DNA of 7,915 nucleotides from Acetobacter sp. (GCA_023665325.1 JAMPED010000007.1:1-7915), one strand, 5' to 3'. Shown: positions 1 to 5,842, counted from the first letter of the stretch. Notes: generated by a model from the sequence alone, not told the origin. Translations and numbers: made by a program.

Positions 1-28
1 AATTTTCCTCCACTATGGAGTTTATAAG

Positions 29-53
29 GCGAGTCATTATGGCTCGCTTTTTT
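29..53 (+). terminator. Rho-independent terminator of an upstream off-window gene
   Basis: A seven-pair stem (29-35 with 41-47, one G-U pair) closes an ATTAT loop and is followed directly by six T (48-53). No gene end is visible inside the window, so it should serve a plus-strand gene or RNA lying to the left. Confidence 0.8.
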
Positions 54-137
54 GTTTGTGTGGGGGCACCTGTATGATTTTGCGCTGCGGAGTGTGTGGG
101 GGGTATGTGCGACGTGGCAATCCAATGGGAGAGGGGG

Positions 138-191
138 TGCGCTTGGAGCGGGAGATCCCTTGACGGCTTGCTCGCAAGCCGAGGGATGACG
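138..191 (+). repeat. Palindromic repeat type B, copy 1
   Basis: The core carries a perfect 8-bp stem, CGGCTTGC (164-171) with GCAAGCCG (174-181), flanked by an outer ATCCCT/AGGGAT pairing (155-160 with 182-187) and ending in GGGATGACG. The 5' part, 138-166, matches 377-405 with a single difference. Loop and inner stem differ from the other copies while pairing is kept. Confidence 0.75.
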
Positions 192-210
192 GGGTATGGA
201 GTGACTACGT

Positions 211-264
211 CACTGGTTTGTGGATTGCTTCGCACATATGGGCTTACACCCGCTCGCAATGACG
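211..264 (+). repeat. Palindromic repeat type A, copy 1
   Basis: The element runs from ATTGCTTCG to CTCGCAATGACG with complementary ends (ATTGC with GCAAT). Its 22 bases at 211-232 are identical to 651-672, so these two copies also share the flank on the 5' side. Elements ending in CGCAATGACG are scattered in intergenic DNA of many bacteria. Confidence 0.75.
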
Positions 265-301
265 GGGGGAGAGAGTATAGTTTTGTTTCTTTTAATATGT
301 C

Positions 302-331
302 ATCGCCCTGAACGTAGTGAAGTCAAGCGAT
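302..331 (+). repeat. Palindromic repeat type C
   Basis: A 30-bp element begins ATCGC (302-306) and ends GCGAT (327-331), with a CCTGAACGTAGTGAAG core resembling dispersed bacterial repeats of the CCTGAGCGTAGTCGAAG kind. Only one copy is seen here, so its status as a repeat rests on resemblance. Confidence 0.45.
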
Positions 332-376
332 CTGGTGAGAGTATAGTGTGATTGCGCCACCTGCAACGATTAGGGC

Positions 377-427
377 TGCGCTTGGAGCAGGAGATCCCTT
401 GACGGGGCGTTGCCCCGAGGAATGACG
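377..427 (+). repeat. Palindromic repeat type B, copy 2
   Basis: It shares the segment TGCGCTTGGAGC...GAGATCCCTTGACGG with copy 1. Its inner hairpin is different, CGGGGC (403-408) with GCCCCG (412-417) around a GTT loop, and it ends in GAGGAATGACG. A changed stem with kept pairing points to selection for, or spread of, a hairpin. Confidence 0.75.
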
Positions 428-495
428 TAGGAAAGAGAATGTAGCCTGATGGATGAGGAGTATAAAGGGAGGAGGGTGGATTGTTATCGCATTAG

Positions 496-531
496 ATTGC
501 TATGGCTTGTTGGACAAGCCTTGCAATGACG
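496..531 (+). repeat. Palindromic repeat type A, copy 2
   Basis: Outer ends ATTGC (496-500) and GCAAT (523-527) pair, and inside GGCTTGT (504-510) pairs with ACAAGCC (514-520) around a TGG loop. It ends in GCAATGACG like the other type A copies. Confidence 0.75.
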
Positions 532-544
532 AGGGGGTGGGGAG

Positions 545-577
545 CTTCCTTGACGGGGCGTTGCCCTGAGGGATGAC
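545..577 (+). repeat. Palindromic repeat type B, copy 3
   Basis: Short version of type B: CTTCCTTGACGGGGCG, then GCCCTGAGGGATGACG. The inner stem CGGGGC (554-559) pairs with GCCCTG (563-568) through one G-U pair. The 5' extension present in copies 1 and 2 is absent. Confidence 0.65.
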
Positions 578-593
578 GGGAGAAAAGATGGAG

Positions 594-624
594 ATTGCCA
601 CGGCAACAAGTTGCCTCGCAATGG
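594..624 (+). repeat. Palindromic repeat type A, copy 3
   Basis: ATTGCCA (594-600) to CTCGCAATGG, with an inner stem GGCAA (602-606) / TTGCC (611-615). It diverges from the other type A copies at the right end (ATGGC instead of ATGACG). Confidence 0.6.
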
Positions 625-650
625 CACACTGGGGGACGTGGTGTGCTTTG

Positions 651-707
651 CACTGGTTTGTGGATTGCTTCGGTAGGTTGCGCTAACGCGCCGACCTCGC
701 AATGACG
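651..707 (+). repeat. Palindromic repeat type A, copy 4
   Basis: The first 22 bases are identical to 211-232. The interior differs and forms its own imperfect stem (GGTAGGTTGCG against CGCGCCGACC), closing with CTCGCAATGACG at 696-707. Confidence 0.75.
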
Positions 708-770
708 AATGGGGGAGAAGATGGTGAGAGGTGAGAATAAGAAGCGGAATGTGGTTTGGGTATAATATTC

Positions 771-799
771 TTGACAAAAATCTTTTTTTTATTTATGTA
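771..799 (+). promoter_or_regulatory. Promoter of the exported-protein gene
   Basis: A perfect -35 TTGACA (771-776) is followed after 17 bases by TATGTA (794-799), which matches only three of the six -10 positions. The spacer is almost all A and T. A leader of roughly 70 bases would precede the start codon at 879. Confidence 0.55.
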
Positions 800-878
800 G
801 AGGGTAGTTATTTATTATTGTTTCATTTACAGAGGATCCGGTTAAACTTAAACCTCTTAAAATATTCCGGTTATTGGT

Positions 879-1391
879 ATGAAAAAGTTTATTTTTTTGT
901 TTGTTGCAATGGTATGTGGTGCTTTGAGTATGTATGCTGGCGATAATGGCGAAGTTTATACTCCGTTTGGCAAAGGTGTGCAGCTTATTAGCAAACGTAC
1001 AAGTTCTTTTGTTCGTGGTGAAGAAACTGTTTATGGATTACGTAAAAATGGTATTGTTTTAGAAAAGCCGGTTACGCCGACAGTTATTCTTCAAGAGGAG
1101 CTGGATATTATTGTTTTTCAATACAGAAATGGCGTTAATATTTATAATTTGGAGAATGGTCATAAGGTTGGAGCGTTTTTTATTGATAAATCTTATTATG
1201 GGTATATGAGAGAGCCGACGGTTACCATAAAATCAGAGAAGATAAATGGAAAGAAATGTTATACGGTGTATTACTCTAACCACACGGATCGTATGGGGAA
1301 AGTAGAACAAGATGTGGCTACTTTTTATCGAGAAAATGGTACACTTTATAAATATGAAAAAAAGACAATTCTTTCTGCGACACCACAATGA
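879..1391 (+). CDS. Exported protein of unknown function
   Basis: I do not recognise the family. The 170-residue product starts with a typical Sec signal peptide: two lysines, a hydrophobic core at residues 4-17, and a likely signal peptidase I site after Ala20 (SMYA/GDNG). No good lipobox is present, so it is more likely soluble in the periplasm, or secreted, than a lipoprotein. The mature part (about 150 residues) is rich in aromatic residues, Val and Thr, with alternating patterns suggesting mostly beta structure (for example GVNIYNL, YTVYYS). Its only Cys after the signal peptide is in GKKCYTVYY. The Shine-Dalgarno before the ATG is poor, but the signal peptide fixes the start. It is monocistronic, with its own promoter and a terminator 40 bases downstream. 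Confidence 0.8.
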   Translation: MKKFIFLFVAMVCGALSMYAGDNGEVYTPFGKGVQLISKRTSSFVRGEETVYGLRKNGIVLEKPVTPTVILQEELDIIVFQYRNGVNIYNLENGHKVGAFFIDKSYYGYMREPTVTIKSEKINGKKCYTVYYSNHTDRMGKVEQDVATFYRENGTLYKYEKKTILSATPQ

Positions 1392-1430
1392 TGCAACAAG
1401 TTATTTAATAAAAAAAATTGTAGAACAAAT

Positions 1431-1463
1431 AAAAAAGAGGAACAATTGAGTTCCTCTTTTTTT
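1431..1463. terminator. Bidirectional rho-independent terminator
   Basis: GAGGAAC (1437-1443) pairs with GTTCCTC (1450-1456) around an AATTGA loop. A6 on the left and T7 on the right give a U-tract on either strand. It lies between the plus-strand exported-protein gene and the minus-strand beta-barrel remnant and serves both. Confidence 0.9.
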
Positions 1464-1479
1464 GTTCATTGCGCTTAAA

Positions 1480-1650
1480 TTAGAAAGCGTATCTGATACC
1501 AACTGTGAATTCGTCTATGTTGTCGATAATAGAATGACGAACCCAAGAGTGATGATACATAACTCTCAAAGATGTATTTTCAGACATAGCATACTGCAAG
1601 CCTGCACCTAAACGATATGCGTAACCAGTGTCAGAGAAAGCACCTGCTGT
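1480..1650 (-). pseudogene. 3' remnant of an outer-membrane beta-barrel protein gene
   Basis: Reading the minus strand gives about 56 codons ending in TVGIRYAF and a TAA (1482-1480). A C-terminal strand with alternating hydrophobic residues and a final Phe is the signature recognised by the BAM machinery. Before it come further strand-like pieces (GYAYRLGAGLQYAM, TSLRVMYHHSW) typical of OmpA/OmpW-size porin-like barrels. The frame stops at a TAA just upstream of residue 1 (about 1651-1653), with no start codon and no Shine-Dalgarno. The sequence beyond does not continue the barrel in any frame. The gene has therefore lost its 5' part, probably by a deletion or recombination with a junction near 1645-1655. 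The intact terminator downstream (1431-1463) supports a once functional gene. The exact barrel family is not determinable. Confidence 0.8.
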
Positions 1651-1770
1651 TTATGATGGCGAGTGTTTTTTATAAGATATCTCCCAAAGCTTAGGTTGGA
1701 AGTTGGTTTGTGGGGGATTATCTGTTTGATGGTGATTTTTGTGTATCATCTCAAAGATAAGGAGGTTGTT

Positions 1771-2226
1771 ATGAAAATATGCAAAAATGAACTTTTGTTG
1801 CTTGGTGGTATGTATCAGCTGGCAGCGTTTATCATCGCTCTGTTTAACACTCAAATTAGTTATGCGATGGGCGGTGTGTTGTATGTCTTGTTCTGGGTTG
1901 CGGTTTTGGCGCTCTCTTTGTCATTCATTTCTTCTTGGGGATTCGTTCACCGGATGAATGAAAACTTTCCGCGGCTCTCCGTATTTTTAGCCTCTATCGG
2001 GTGGATACCGTATTTTTCGGTTATCTATGCGCTGGTTTCATTAGTTGTTGACTATTTTGCAACCGGTTCGGATAGTATGACTGTTTTCTTAAATAACTAT
2101 ATGCCGGTTTATGACGTTTATATGGCAGCGATTGTACTTTCTCTGTTGTATGCGGCATATAAGGTATTTTATAAAAAAGAAGACTTAACGATGAGTTGTT
2201 ATAACTACGCTCATCCGGTACGGTAA
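1771..2226 (+). CDS. Four-helix integral membrane protein, unknown function
   Basis: The start is taken at 1771 because a full AAGGAGG (1759-1765) lies five bases before this ATG. The frame is open further upstream to 1663, but that extension has no Shine-Dalgarno and runs to the beta-barrel junction. The 151-residue product has four hydrophobic segments at about residues 8-28, 32-54, 69-95 and 112-132, with charged residues in the loops (HRMNENFPR at 60-68) and a Lys-rich stretch after helix 4 (FYKKED). It belongs in the inner membrane. No motif tells its function, and I do not recognise the family. It is a single gene closed by a strong terminator 24 bases downstream. No convincing promoter is visible; TTGGAA (1696-1701) with TATCTG 17 bases on is a weak candidate. 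Confidence 0.75.
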   Translation: MKICKNELLLLGGMYQLAAFIIALFNTQISYAMGGVLYVLFWVAVLALSLSFISSWGFVHRMNENFPRLSVFLASIGWIPYFSVIYALVSLVVDYFATGSDSMTVFLNNYMPVYDVYMAAIVLSLLYAAYKVFYKKEDLTMSCYNYAHPVR

Positions 2227-2249
2227 GACATACATCTCACCAGATATTG

Positions 2250-2285
2250 CTGCTCGCAGAGGGGAAACCTTGCGAGCAGTTTTTT
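2250..2285 (+). terminator. Strong rho-independent terminator
   Basis: A perfect nine-pair stem, CTGCTCGCA (2250-2258) with TGCGAGCAG (2271-2279), can be extended by AGG/CCT inside and is followed by six T (2280-2285). It ends transcription of the membrane-protein gene. There is no T-tract on the other strand, so the convergent solenoid gene is not obviously served by it. Confidence 0.92.
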
Positions 2286-2325
2286 ATATGGTTAATGTCA
2301 TTGTTTGCAATAATGAGCGAATAAC

Positions 2326-3570
2326 TTAACGTGAGGATGCTTTAGAGTGAAAATAATTGAGAGATGGTGTTTGGTTTATATATGTGATTTTTACTTTATG
2401 TATTTTTATTGACTCGTCTGATATTTTACTCTTTGTTTTCTGTTCTTCGTTTTTGAATTTAATGGTTTGGTTTTGATTTAGGTTAGCATTGAATAAGTCA
2501 ATTTCATCACACATTGAAACATCTAAATCTTTAGGGAGGCTATCGCATACCGATAAACTGATATGGGAACCTTGTTTGAAAGAGAGGTTTTTGATAGATG
2601 AAAGATGTGTATGATTCAAATCGACTTTATCACACATTGATATGTCTAGATTTTCAGGAAGATTTTTACAATGGGATAAATTAACTTGGGCTCCATTTTT
2701 GAACTTTAAGTTTCTAATTTGAGCTAAATCAGTATTGCTTAAGTTAACCGTATCACACATTGATACATCTAAATCTGCAGGGAGATTTTTGCAGTTGGAT
2801 AAGTTAATATTTTTGCAGTTTTTGAAATTCAGATTTCTAATTTGAGCTAAATCAGTATTGCTTAAGCCAACAGTATCACACATTGATACGTCTAAGTCTG
2901 CAGGGAGATTTTTACAAGATGATAAAAACACTTGAGAATTGTCTTTGAATTTAAGATTTTTGACCGATGTTAAATCTGCCATACTGAGGTCAACGAAGCT
3001 TCGTGTTGAGAGATCTAAATCTTCGGGAAGATTCGCACAGTTGGCTAAACAGACTTTATTACCTTCTTTGAATCTTAGATTTTTGATTGAAGTAAAATCT
3101 GCACCCCATAGATAATCAGTATTGTTATTTGTATGGATAAGAGAGCAGTTGCTGGGATAATTTTCAATATTTGGAGTTTCATCTGCACAGATAATTGCTT
3201 TTTCGTGTGTACCAGTGAGATAACAAATCTCGTTGTGGGAAAAGTCATAATCTTTCATTTGTTTGAGTAAAGAAGAAAGTTCGTCTTCGAAACCGTGTGC
3301 AGCAGCAAGTTTTTTTCCTAATAGGATGTTATCGTTAGGTTGTTCGCGATGATCAAATGTATTAAGGATAACGTCTTTATATTTTACTTGTTCTTCTTTA
3401 GGAAGAGCGGTGATGAGAGTGAGCATATCCTTGATGTTTTTGGGATGGTTGCTCATTGAGAGAATTTGCTGCGCTGCTTCAGGTGTGAAAGCCTGAGTTC
3501 CTTGTTGATAAGGAGTAAGGAAAACAGCTGTTTTTAGTGGATTATTTGGGGTGGTGATTTCAATAAACAT
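2326..3570 (-). CDS. Leucine-rich-type beta-solenoid repeat protein
   Basis: The start is MFIEITTP at 3570. AAGGAG (3583-3578) lies seven bases before it, and a near-perfect promoter lies just upstream, inside what would be coding if the frame were extended to 3663. The product has 414 residues. Residues 1-150 form a mostly helical N-terminal domain of no known type. From about 151 to 374 there is a regular solenoid with a 41-residue period: LP at 181, 222, 263, 304 and 345, each followed by a LDxSMCD-type strand (LDLSTRS in the first unit), a VxLSxTDL turn, then (I/V)(R/K)NLxFK and an xLSxCxN strand. Each 41-mer is two turns of about 20 residues and recalls LRR or pentapeptide-like solenoids, with a ladder of conserved Cys. 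Residues 375-414 are a Lys/Ser-rich tail. There is no signal peptide or membrane segment. Such repeat proteins usually bind other proteins; the partner and role are unknown. Confidence 0.8.
   Translation of the reverse strand: MFIEITTPNNPLKTAVFLTPYQQGTQAFTPEAAQQILSMSNHPKNIKDMLTLITALPKEEQVKYKDVILNTFDHREQPNDNILLGKKLAAAHGFEDELSSLLKQMKDYDFSHNEICYLTGTHEKAIICADETPNIENYPSNCSLIHTNNNTDYLWGADFTSIKNLRFKEGNKVCLANCANLPEDLDLSTRSFVDLSMADLTSVKNLKFKDNSQVFLSSCKNLPADLDVSMCDTVGLSNTDLAQIRNLNFKNCKNINLSNCKNLPADLDVSMCDTVNLSNTDLAQIRNLKFKNGAQVNLSHCKNLPENLDISMCDKVDLNHTHLSSIKNLSFKQGSHISLSVCDSLPKDLDVSMCDEIDLFNANLNQNQTIKFKNEEQKTKSKISDESIKIHKVKITYINQTPSLNYFHSKASSR
2449..3030 (-). repeat. Tandem 123-bp coding repeats, about 4.7 units
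   Basis: DNA repeats with a 123-bp period encode the 41-residue solenoid units. The second and third units are very similar at the nucleotide level, including synonymous sites, which suggests recent duplication or gene conversion. The last unit is degenerate. Confidence 0.8.
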
Positions 3571-3601
3571 TGGTGTTCTCCTTAAAATGATATTATAAGC
3601 A

Positions 3602-3630
3602 AGTATAATATATTTTGATGGTGGTGTCAA
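3602..3630 (-). promoter_or_regulatory. Near-consensus promoter of the solenoid gene
   Basis: On the minus strand TTGACA (3630-3625) is separated by exactly 17 bases from TATACT (3607-3602). That gives a start site near 3595 and a short leader of about 25 bases with AAGGAG. This is a sigma70-type promoter with a perfect -35, a five-of-six -10 and optimal spacing, so the gene should be expressed independently of ymdB upstream. Confidence 0.88.
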
Positions 3631-3732
3631 GGTTAAAAACAGTATGGACGGTTTTTGAGGCATATATATTGCTATAATCGAAACTGTCGAGGATAATGAC
3701 AGCGATAGGAGTGGCGTTGGTATAAAGGAGGC

Positions 3733-4530
3733 TTAGATGTTTTCAAATGTTTCTTTGATTTGGGTGATGGATTGACATAAGCCGTTTGAAGCAGTGTCGA
3801 CCATTACACCCCAGAGGGTTAATTCTTTACCGTTTGCGGGGTTAAGACGGTTTTGTATGGTGAGTTTTTCAGCTAAGCGTTCAACGGGAGTTTGTGGTTC
3901 AAACCCTAAGACAGATTCAAAATCTCCGCACATACCAACATCGGTGATGTATCCGGTTTTATTTGGTAATATACGGGCGTCTGCTGTGGGAACGTGCGTA
4001 TGTGTACCGGCAACAAGGCTAACTTTACCATCAAGATAATAACCTAAAGCTAGTTTTTCAGAGGTTGCTTCGGCGTGAATATCTACCAAAATGGCGTCTA
4101 CGTTTTTGCCTAAGGTATAAAGTTTTAAGAGTTTATCTAATGGTTCGGTAATGCTGTTAATCGGGGGCATAAAGAGACGGCCGAGAACTTGCGCAATCAG
4201 GAGCTTTTTGCCGTTAATGTTTAAGAGTTGCACTCCTTTTCCGGGGAGAGTTTCTGGATAATTCAACGGGCGGATGATTTTGGGGCAACTATCTAAAAAG
4301 GGATAAATTTCTCGTTGTTGCCAGATGTGGTTGCCGGTGGTGATGCCGTCAACACCAGCGTTTAGCAGGTCTTCGGCGATACTTGGGCTGAGGCCAAAAC
4401 CGTGTGCGGCGTTTTCGCCGTTAACGATAACAGCGTCGATGGCGTGTTTTTGTTTGATTTCATTTAAATGTTTGGTGATGGTATTTCTGCCGGCACGTCC
4501 GACGATATCTCCGCAATATAAAATTCTCAA
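3733..4530 (-). CDS. ymdB: YmdB-family (TIGR00282) metallophosphoesterase
   Basis: The 265-residue length matches the family (B. subtilis YmdB is about 264). Metal-binding motifs are all present: GDIVG with Asp8, NGEN with Glu39 and Asn40, GNH with Asn67 and His68, DIHAEAT with His152, and GTHTHVPTAD with His177 and His179. YmdB enzymes form a dinuclear metal site and hydrolyse 2',3'-cyclic nucleotides in the cytoplasm; in Bacillus this affects biofilm and motility choices, while the role in alphaproteobacteria is not established. The start codon is TTG (4530-4528), preceded by AAAGGA eight bases upstream; no ATG lies nearby in frame. The gene begins only 25 bases after the 3' end of the 6S RNA, so it is probably transcribed as read-through from that RNA, the place held in many relatives by 5-formyltetrahydrofolate cyclo-ligase followed by ymdB. 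Confidence 0.95.
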   Translation of the reverse strand: MRILYCGDIVGRAGRNTITKHLNEIKQKHAIDAVIVNGENAAHGFGLSPSIAEDLLNAGVDGITTGNHIWQQREIYPFLDSCPKIIRPLNYPETLPGKGVQLLNINGKKLLIAQVLGRLFMPPINSITEPLDKLLKLYTLGKNVDAILVDIHAEATSEKLALGYYLDGKVSLVAGTHTHVPTADARILPNKTGYITDVGMCGDFESVLGFEPQTPVERLAEKLTIQNRLNPANGKELTLWGVMVDTASNGLCQSITQIKETFENI

Positions 4531-4555
4531 GTTGTTATTCCTTTATTTTTGAGGC

Positions 4556-4706
4556 GGACCGCCCAGACCGTGCTTTTATCATTCTATCCGATACCCGCAA
4601 GATAAGGTGGGTGCCATATAACAGAACCACGATTCTGACAGTGACAGCTCCCTAGTAAGTAGTGTTGGCCCGGAAGATATGCGGTTAAACACGTGAAGGG
4701 CAGTCC
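4556..4706 (-). ncRNA. ssrS: 6S RNA
   Basis: The 151-base minus-strand RNA begins GGACUGCCC (4706-4698) and ends GGGCGGUCC (4564-4556). These pair over nine positions with one G-U, forming the closing stem. The adjacent CGUG/CACG and UUU/AAA pairings extend it. Inside are the alphaproteobacterial 6S landmarks GGGCCAACAC on the 5' side and CACCCACCUU...GCGGGUAUCGG toward the 3' side, around the central bulge that mimics an open promoter. 6S RNA binds sigma70 RNA polymerase and holds it in stationary phase. The position directly downstream of zapA is the conserved location. It lies immediately upstream of ymdB, so the mature RNA is presumably cut from a longer transcript. Confidence 0.92.
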
Positions 4707-4710
4707 AATT

Positions 4711-4739
4711 ATTATATAATCTATTTTACACAGATTTAA
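4711..4739 (-). promoter_or_regulatory. Candidate promoter of 6S RNA
   Basis: A perfect -10 TATAAT (4716-4711 on the minus strand) lies five bases before the first paired base of 6S RNA. At 17 bases upstream is a weak -35, TTAAAT (4739-4734), overlapping the end of zapA. The transcript would start near 4706-4704. Confidence 0.65.
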
Positions 4740-5049
4740 TCTTAGTTGCAACAGATTTTATTGTTTTATTTAATGAATCTATTGTTGTGGCGAGTTCGGT
4801 ATCTAATGTTGTTAAATCTGTTTGTGGAGAGTTGGAGGGGTGAGCTTTTTTTAATTCGGTCAGCTCGTCTGCAATTATTAGCCCGACCATTGCCAAGAGT
4901 TGATTTTCGTTGATTTGCCCTAAAGCGGAGGTGAGGGCTTTGGCTTTTTCATCAAGCAAGCGACCGAGTTTCATAATATGGAGTTCTTCACCATTTTCAC
5001 AAGAAATGGCGTATTCGCGACGGTTAATTGTAATCACAACCTGAGCCAT
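4726..5049 (-). CDS. zapA: Cell division protein ZapA
   Basis: The 107-residue protein has the ZapA layout. An N-terminal beta-hairpin domain (MAQVVITINRREYAISCENGEE) is followed by the short HIMKLGRLLDEKAKALTS segment, then a helix (INENQLLAMVGLIIADELTEL) and a C-terminal coiled coil rich in Leu, Thr and Ser. ZapA is a cytoplasmic dimer/tetramer that binds FtsZ and bundles Z-ring filaments. It starts one base after the stop of the small coiled-coil gene, so the two are surely co-transcribed and translationally coupled; a GGAG inside the upstream gene precedes the ATG by 12 bases. It ends 20 bases before 6S RNA. This zapA-6S order is conserved in alphaproteobacteria and beyond. Confidence 0.95.
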   Translation of the reverse strand: MAQVVITINRREYAISCENGEELHIMKLGRLLDEKAKALTSALGQINENQLLAMVGLIIADELTELKKAHPSNSPQTDLTTLDTELATTIDSLNKTIKSVATKIKSV

Positions 5050-5050
5050 A

Positions 5051-5260
5051 TTATTTGATTGCTCCGTTTAAGGTGTTAATGATATTGTCGATACAAGCGG
5101 CTTTGTCGGTCAGTTGTTGGCGCAAGGTTGAGAGTTTTTCTTTTAACTGTTGTTGTTCTGCGGCAGAAAGTTCTGCTGATTGCTCCAAAAACATTGCGGA
5201 CTCTTGTAAGGAGGCAAGTGCTGCTGCGGTTTTGGGCAAATATTTTGCGGTTTCTGACAT
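5051..5260 (-). CDS. Small coiled-coil protein upstream of ZapA (ZauP-like)
   Basis: The 69-residue product is almost entirely helical and charged, with heptad-like spacing of Leu/Ala (AALASLQESAMFLEQSAELSAAEQ, LSTLRQQLTDKAACIDNIINTL broken into two helices). There is no signal peptide. In Caulobacter the gene just upstream of zapA encodes ZauP, a coiled-coil partner through which ZapA focuses the Z-ring. Position, size and composition fit that role here, but sequence similarity was not tested, so the assignment is by context. The start at 5260 is supported by GGAAG six bases upstream. It is the first gene of the operon zauP-like/zapA, probably extending into 6S RNA. Confidence 0.75.
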   Translation of the reverse strand: MSETAKYLPKTAAALASLQESAMFLEQSAELSAAEQQQLKEKLSTLRQQLTDKAACIDNIINTLNGAIK

Positions 5261-5298
5261 TTTTAACTTCCGTTTCTAAAAACAATGTGTTATCTTCT

Positions 5299-5327
5299 CT
5301 TATAAAGTTTAAACATCAGATTGACAA
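5299..5327 (-). promoter_or_regulatory. Promoter of the zauP-like/zapA operon
   Basis: On the minus strand TTGTCA (5327-5322) and TATAAG (5304-5299) are separated by exactly 17 bases, each matching the consensus at five of six positions. The start would fall near 5292, giving a leader of about 32 bases. The -35 overlaps that of the divergent promoter. Confidence 0.75.
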
Positions 5328-5347
5328 GGGGCAAAACGACTTATGCA
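5321..5347 (+). promoter_or_regulatory. Possible divergent promoter for the ThiE-like gene
   Basis: A perfect TTGACA (5321-5326) faces the ThiE-like gene, but the best -10 (TATGCA, 5342-5347) is only 15 bases away and matches three of six. If real, it would start inside the first codons and would favour the second ATG at 5370. Confidence 0.35.
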
Positions 5348-5837
5348 AAAAAATATTGTTCGTGTGGAAATGGCAGACGATAAAATTTTGGAAAATTTAA
5401 CCGAAGAGTGTTATGTTTTGAATACAGCACTTGAGGAGGCGTTTTGTGGTGCATTTGTTAAAAAAGCTGGAAAAGATGAGCGGATTGTGCTTTTTTATGG
5501 AGAAAATGCTGTTGGTGTTGCGAAACAGTTTGGAGCTGATGGGGTGATTCTAGATTTTGGGGCTGAGGGATTAAAAGAAAAAATGGCGAAGGTACGTCAA
5601 GAGCTTGGACAGGGAGGTGTTGTTGGGTTGTTTACGCGTAACCGGCGGCACGAGAGTATGCTTGTGTCAGAGGTTGAACCTGATTTTGTCATCTTTAAGG
5701 TTTGGAAAGATGGATTTGAGCAGGTTAAAGAACTTACAGATTGGTATGCGGATTTTTTTCTCATTCAATCTGCGGCGTGGGTTATGGAAGATGGGGTGCG
5801 GTTTGAAGAACTTCGAACAGATTGTGTGATTAAGTAA
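5343..5837 (+). CDS. Degenerate thiamine-phosphate-synthase (ThiE/TenI)-like protein
   Basis: The 164-residue product resembles the central and later strands of a ThiE-type TIM barrel: NAVGVAKQFGADGVILDF corresponds to the ThiE strand usually read as GADGVHLGQ, and VVGLFTRNRRHESMLVSEVEPDFVIF to the segment with RHxAMxAxEAGADYVAF in alphaproteobacterial enzymes. ThiE joins the pyrimidine and thiazole halves into thiamine phosphate, but this protein is short (ThiE is about 200-215). It lacks the usual HLGQ ending and the glycine-rich phosphate loop near the C-terminus, so catalysis is doubtful. The start at 5343 has AAGGGG 11 bases upstream. ATG 5370 (MADDKIL) is the alternative. The gene is single, divergent from zapA, and closed by the cassette terminator just after its stop. 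Confidence 0.55.
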   Translation: MQKNIVRVEMADDKILENLTEECYVLNTALEEAFCGAFVKKAGKDERIVLFYGENAVGVAKQFGADGVILDFGAEGLKEKMAKVRQELGQGGVVGLFTRNRRHESMLVSEVEPDFVIFKVWKDGFEQVKELTDWYADFFLIQSAAWVMEDGVRFEELRTDCVIK

Positions 5838-5842
5838 AAAAA

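Larger units (their letters stand above)
54..770. other. Gene-free intergenic region rich in small palindromic repeats
   Basis: About 700 bases without a credible gene. The open frames here have no Shine-Dalgarno, no domain-like composition, and run through the palindromic repeats. The stretch is G-rich on the plus strand and visibly less AT-rich than the genes around it. It is built largely from short hairpin elements, listed separately, of three sequence types. It ends at the promoter of the exported-protein gene. Confidence 0.75.

Noticed and set aside
1..20. Possible tRNA 3' end (CCTCCA near the left edge)
   Set aside because: Only a dozen bases are visible, and CTCCA/TGGAG forms a small hairpin of its own. 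No T-arm can be seen, so nothing supports a tRNA.
96..770. Open frames on both strands in the repeat region (for example 96-311 plus and 484-777 minus)
   Set aside because: They run across palindromic repeats, have no Shine-Dalgarno, and the translations show no domain or natural amino-acid pattern.
1663..1770. Longer N-terminus of the membrane protein starting at 1663
   Set aside because: A perfect AAGGAGG precedes the ATG at 1771, and the upstream part lies against the beta-barrel junction with no ribosome-binding site.
3571..3663. Longer N-terminus of the solenoid protein starting at 3663
   Set aside because: The extension covers a TTGACA-17-TATACT promoter and lacks a Shine-Dalgarno, while the ATG at 3570 has AAGGAG at seven bases.
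3684..3702. Terminator after ymdB (CTGTC/GACAG hairpin)
   Set aside because: The stem is only five pairs and is followed by TTTC rather than a T-tract, too weak to call.
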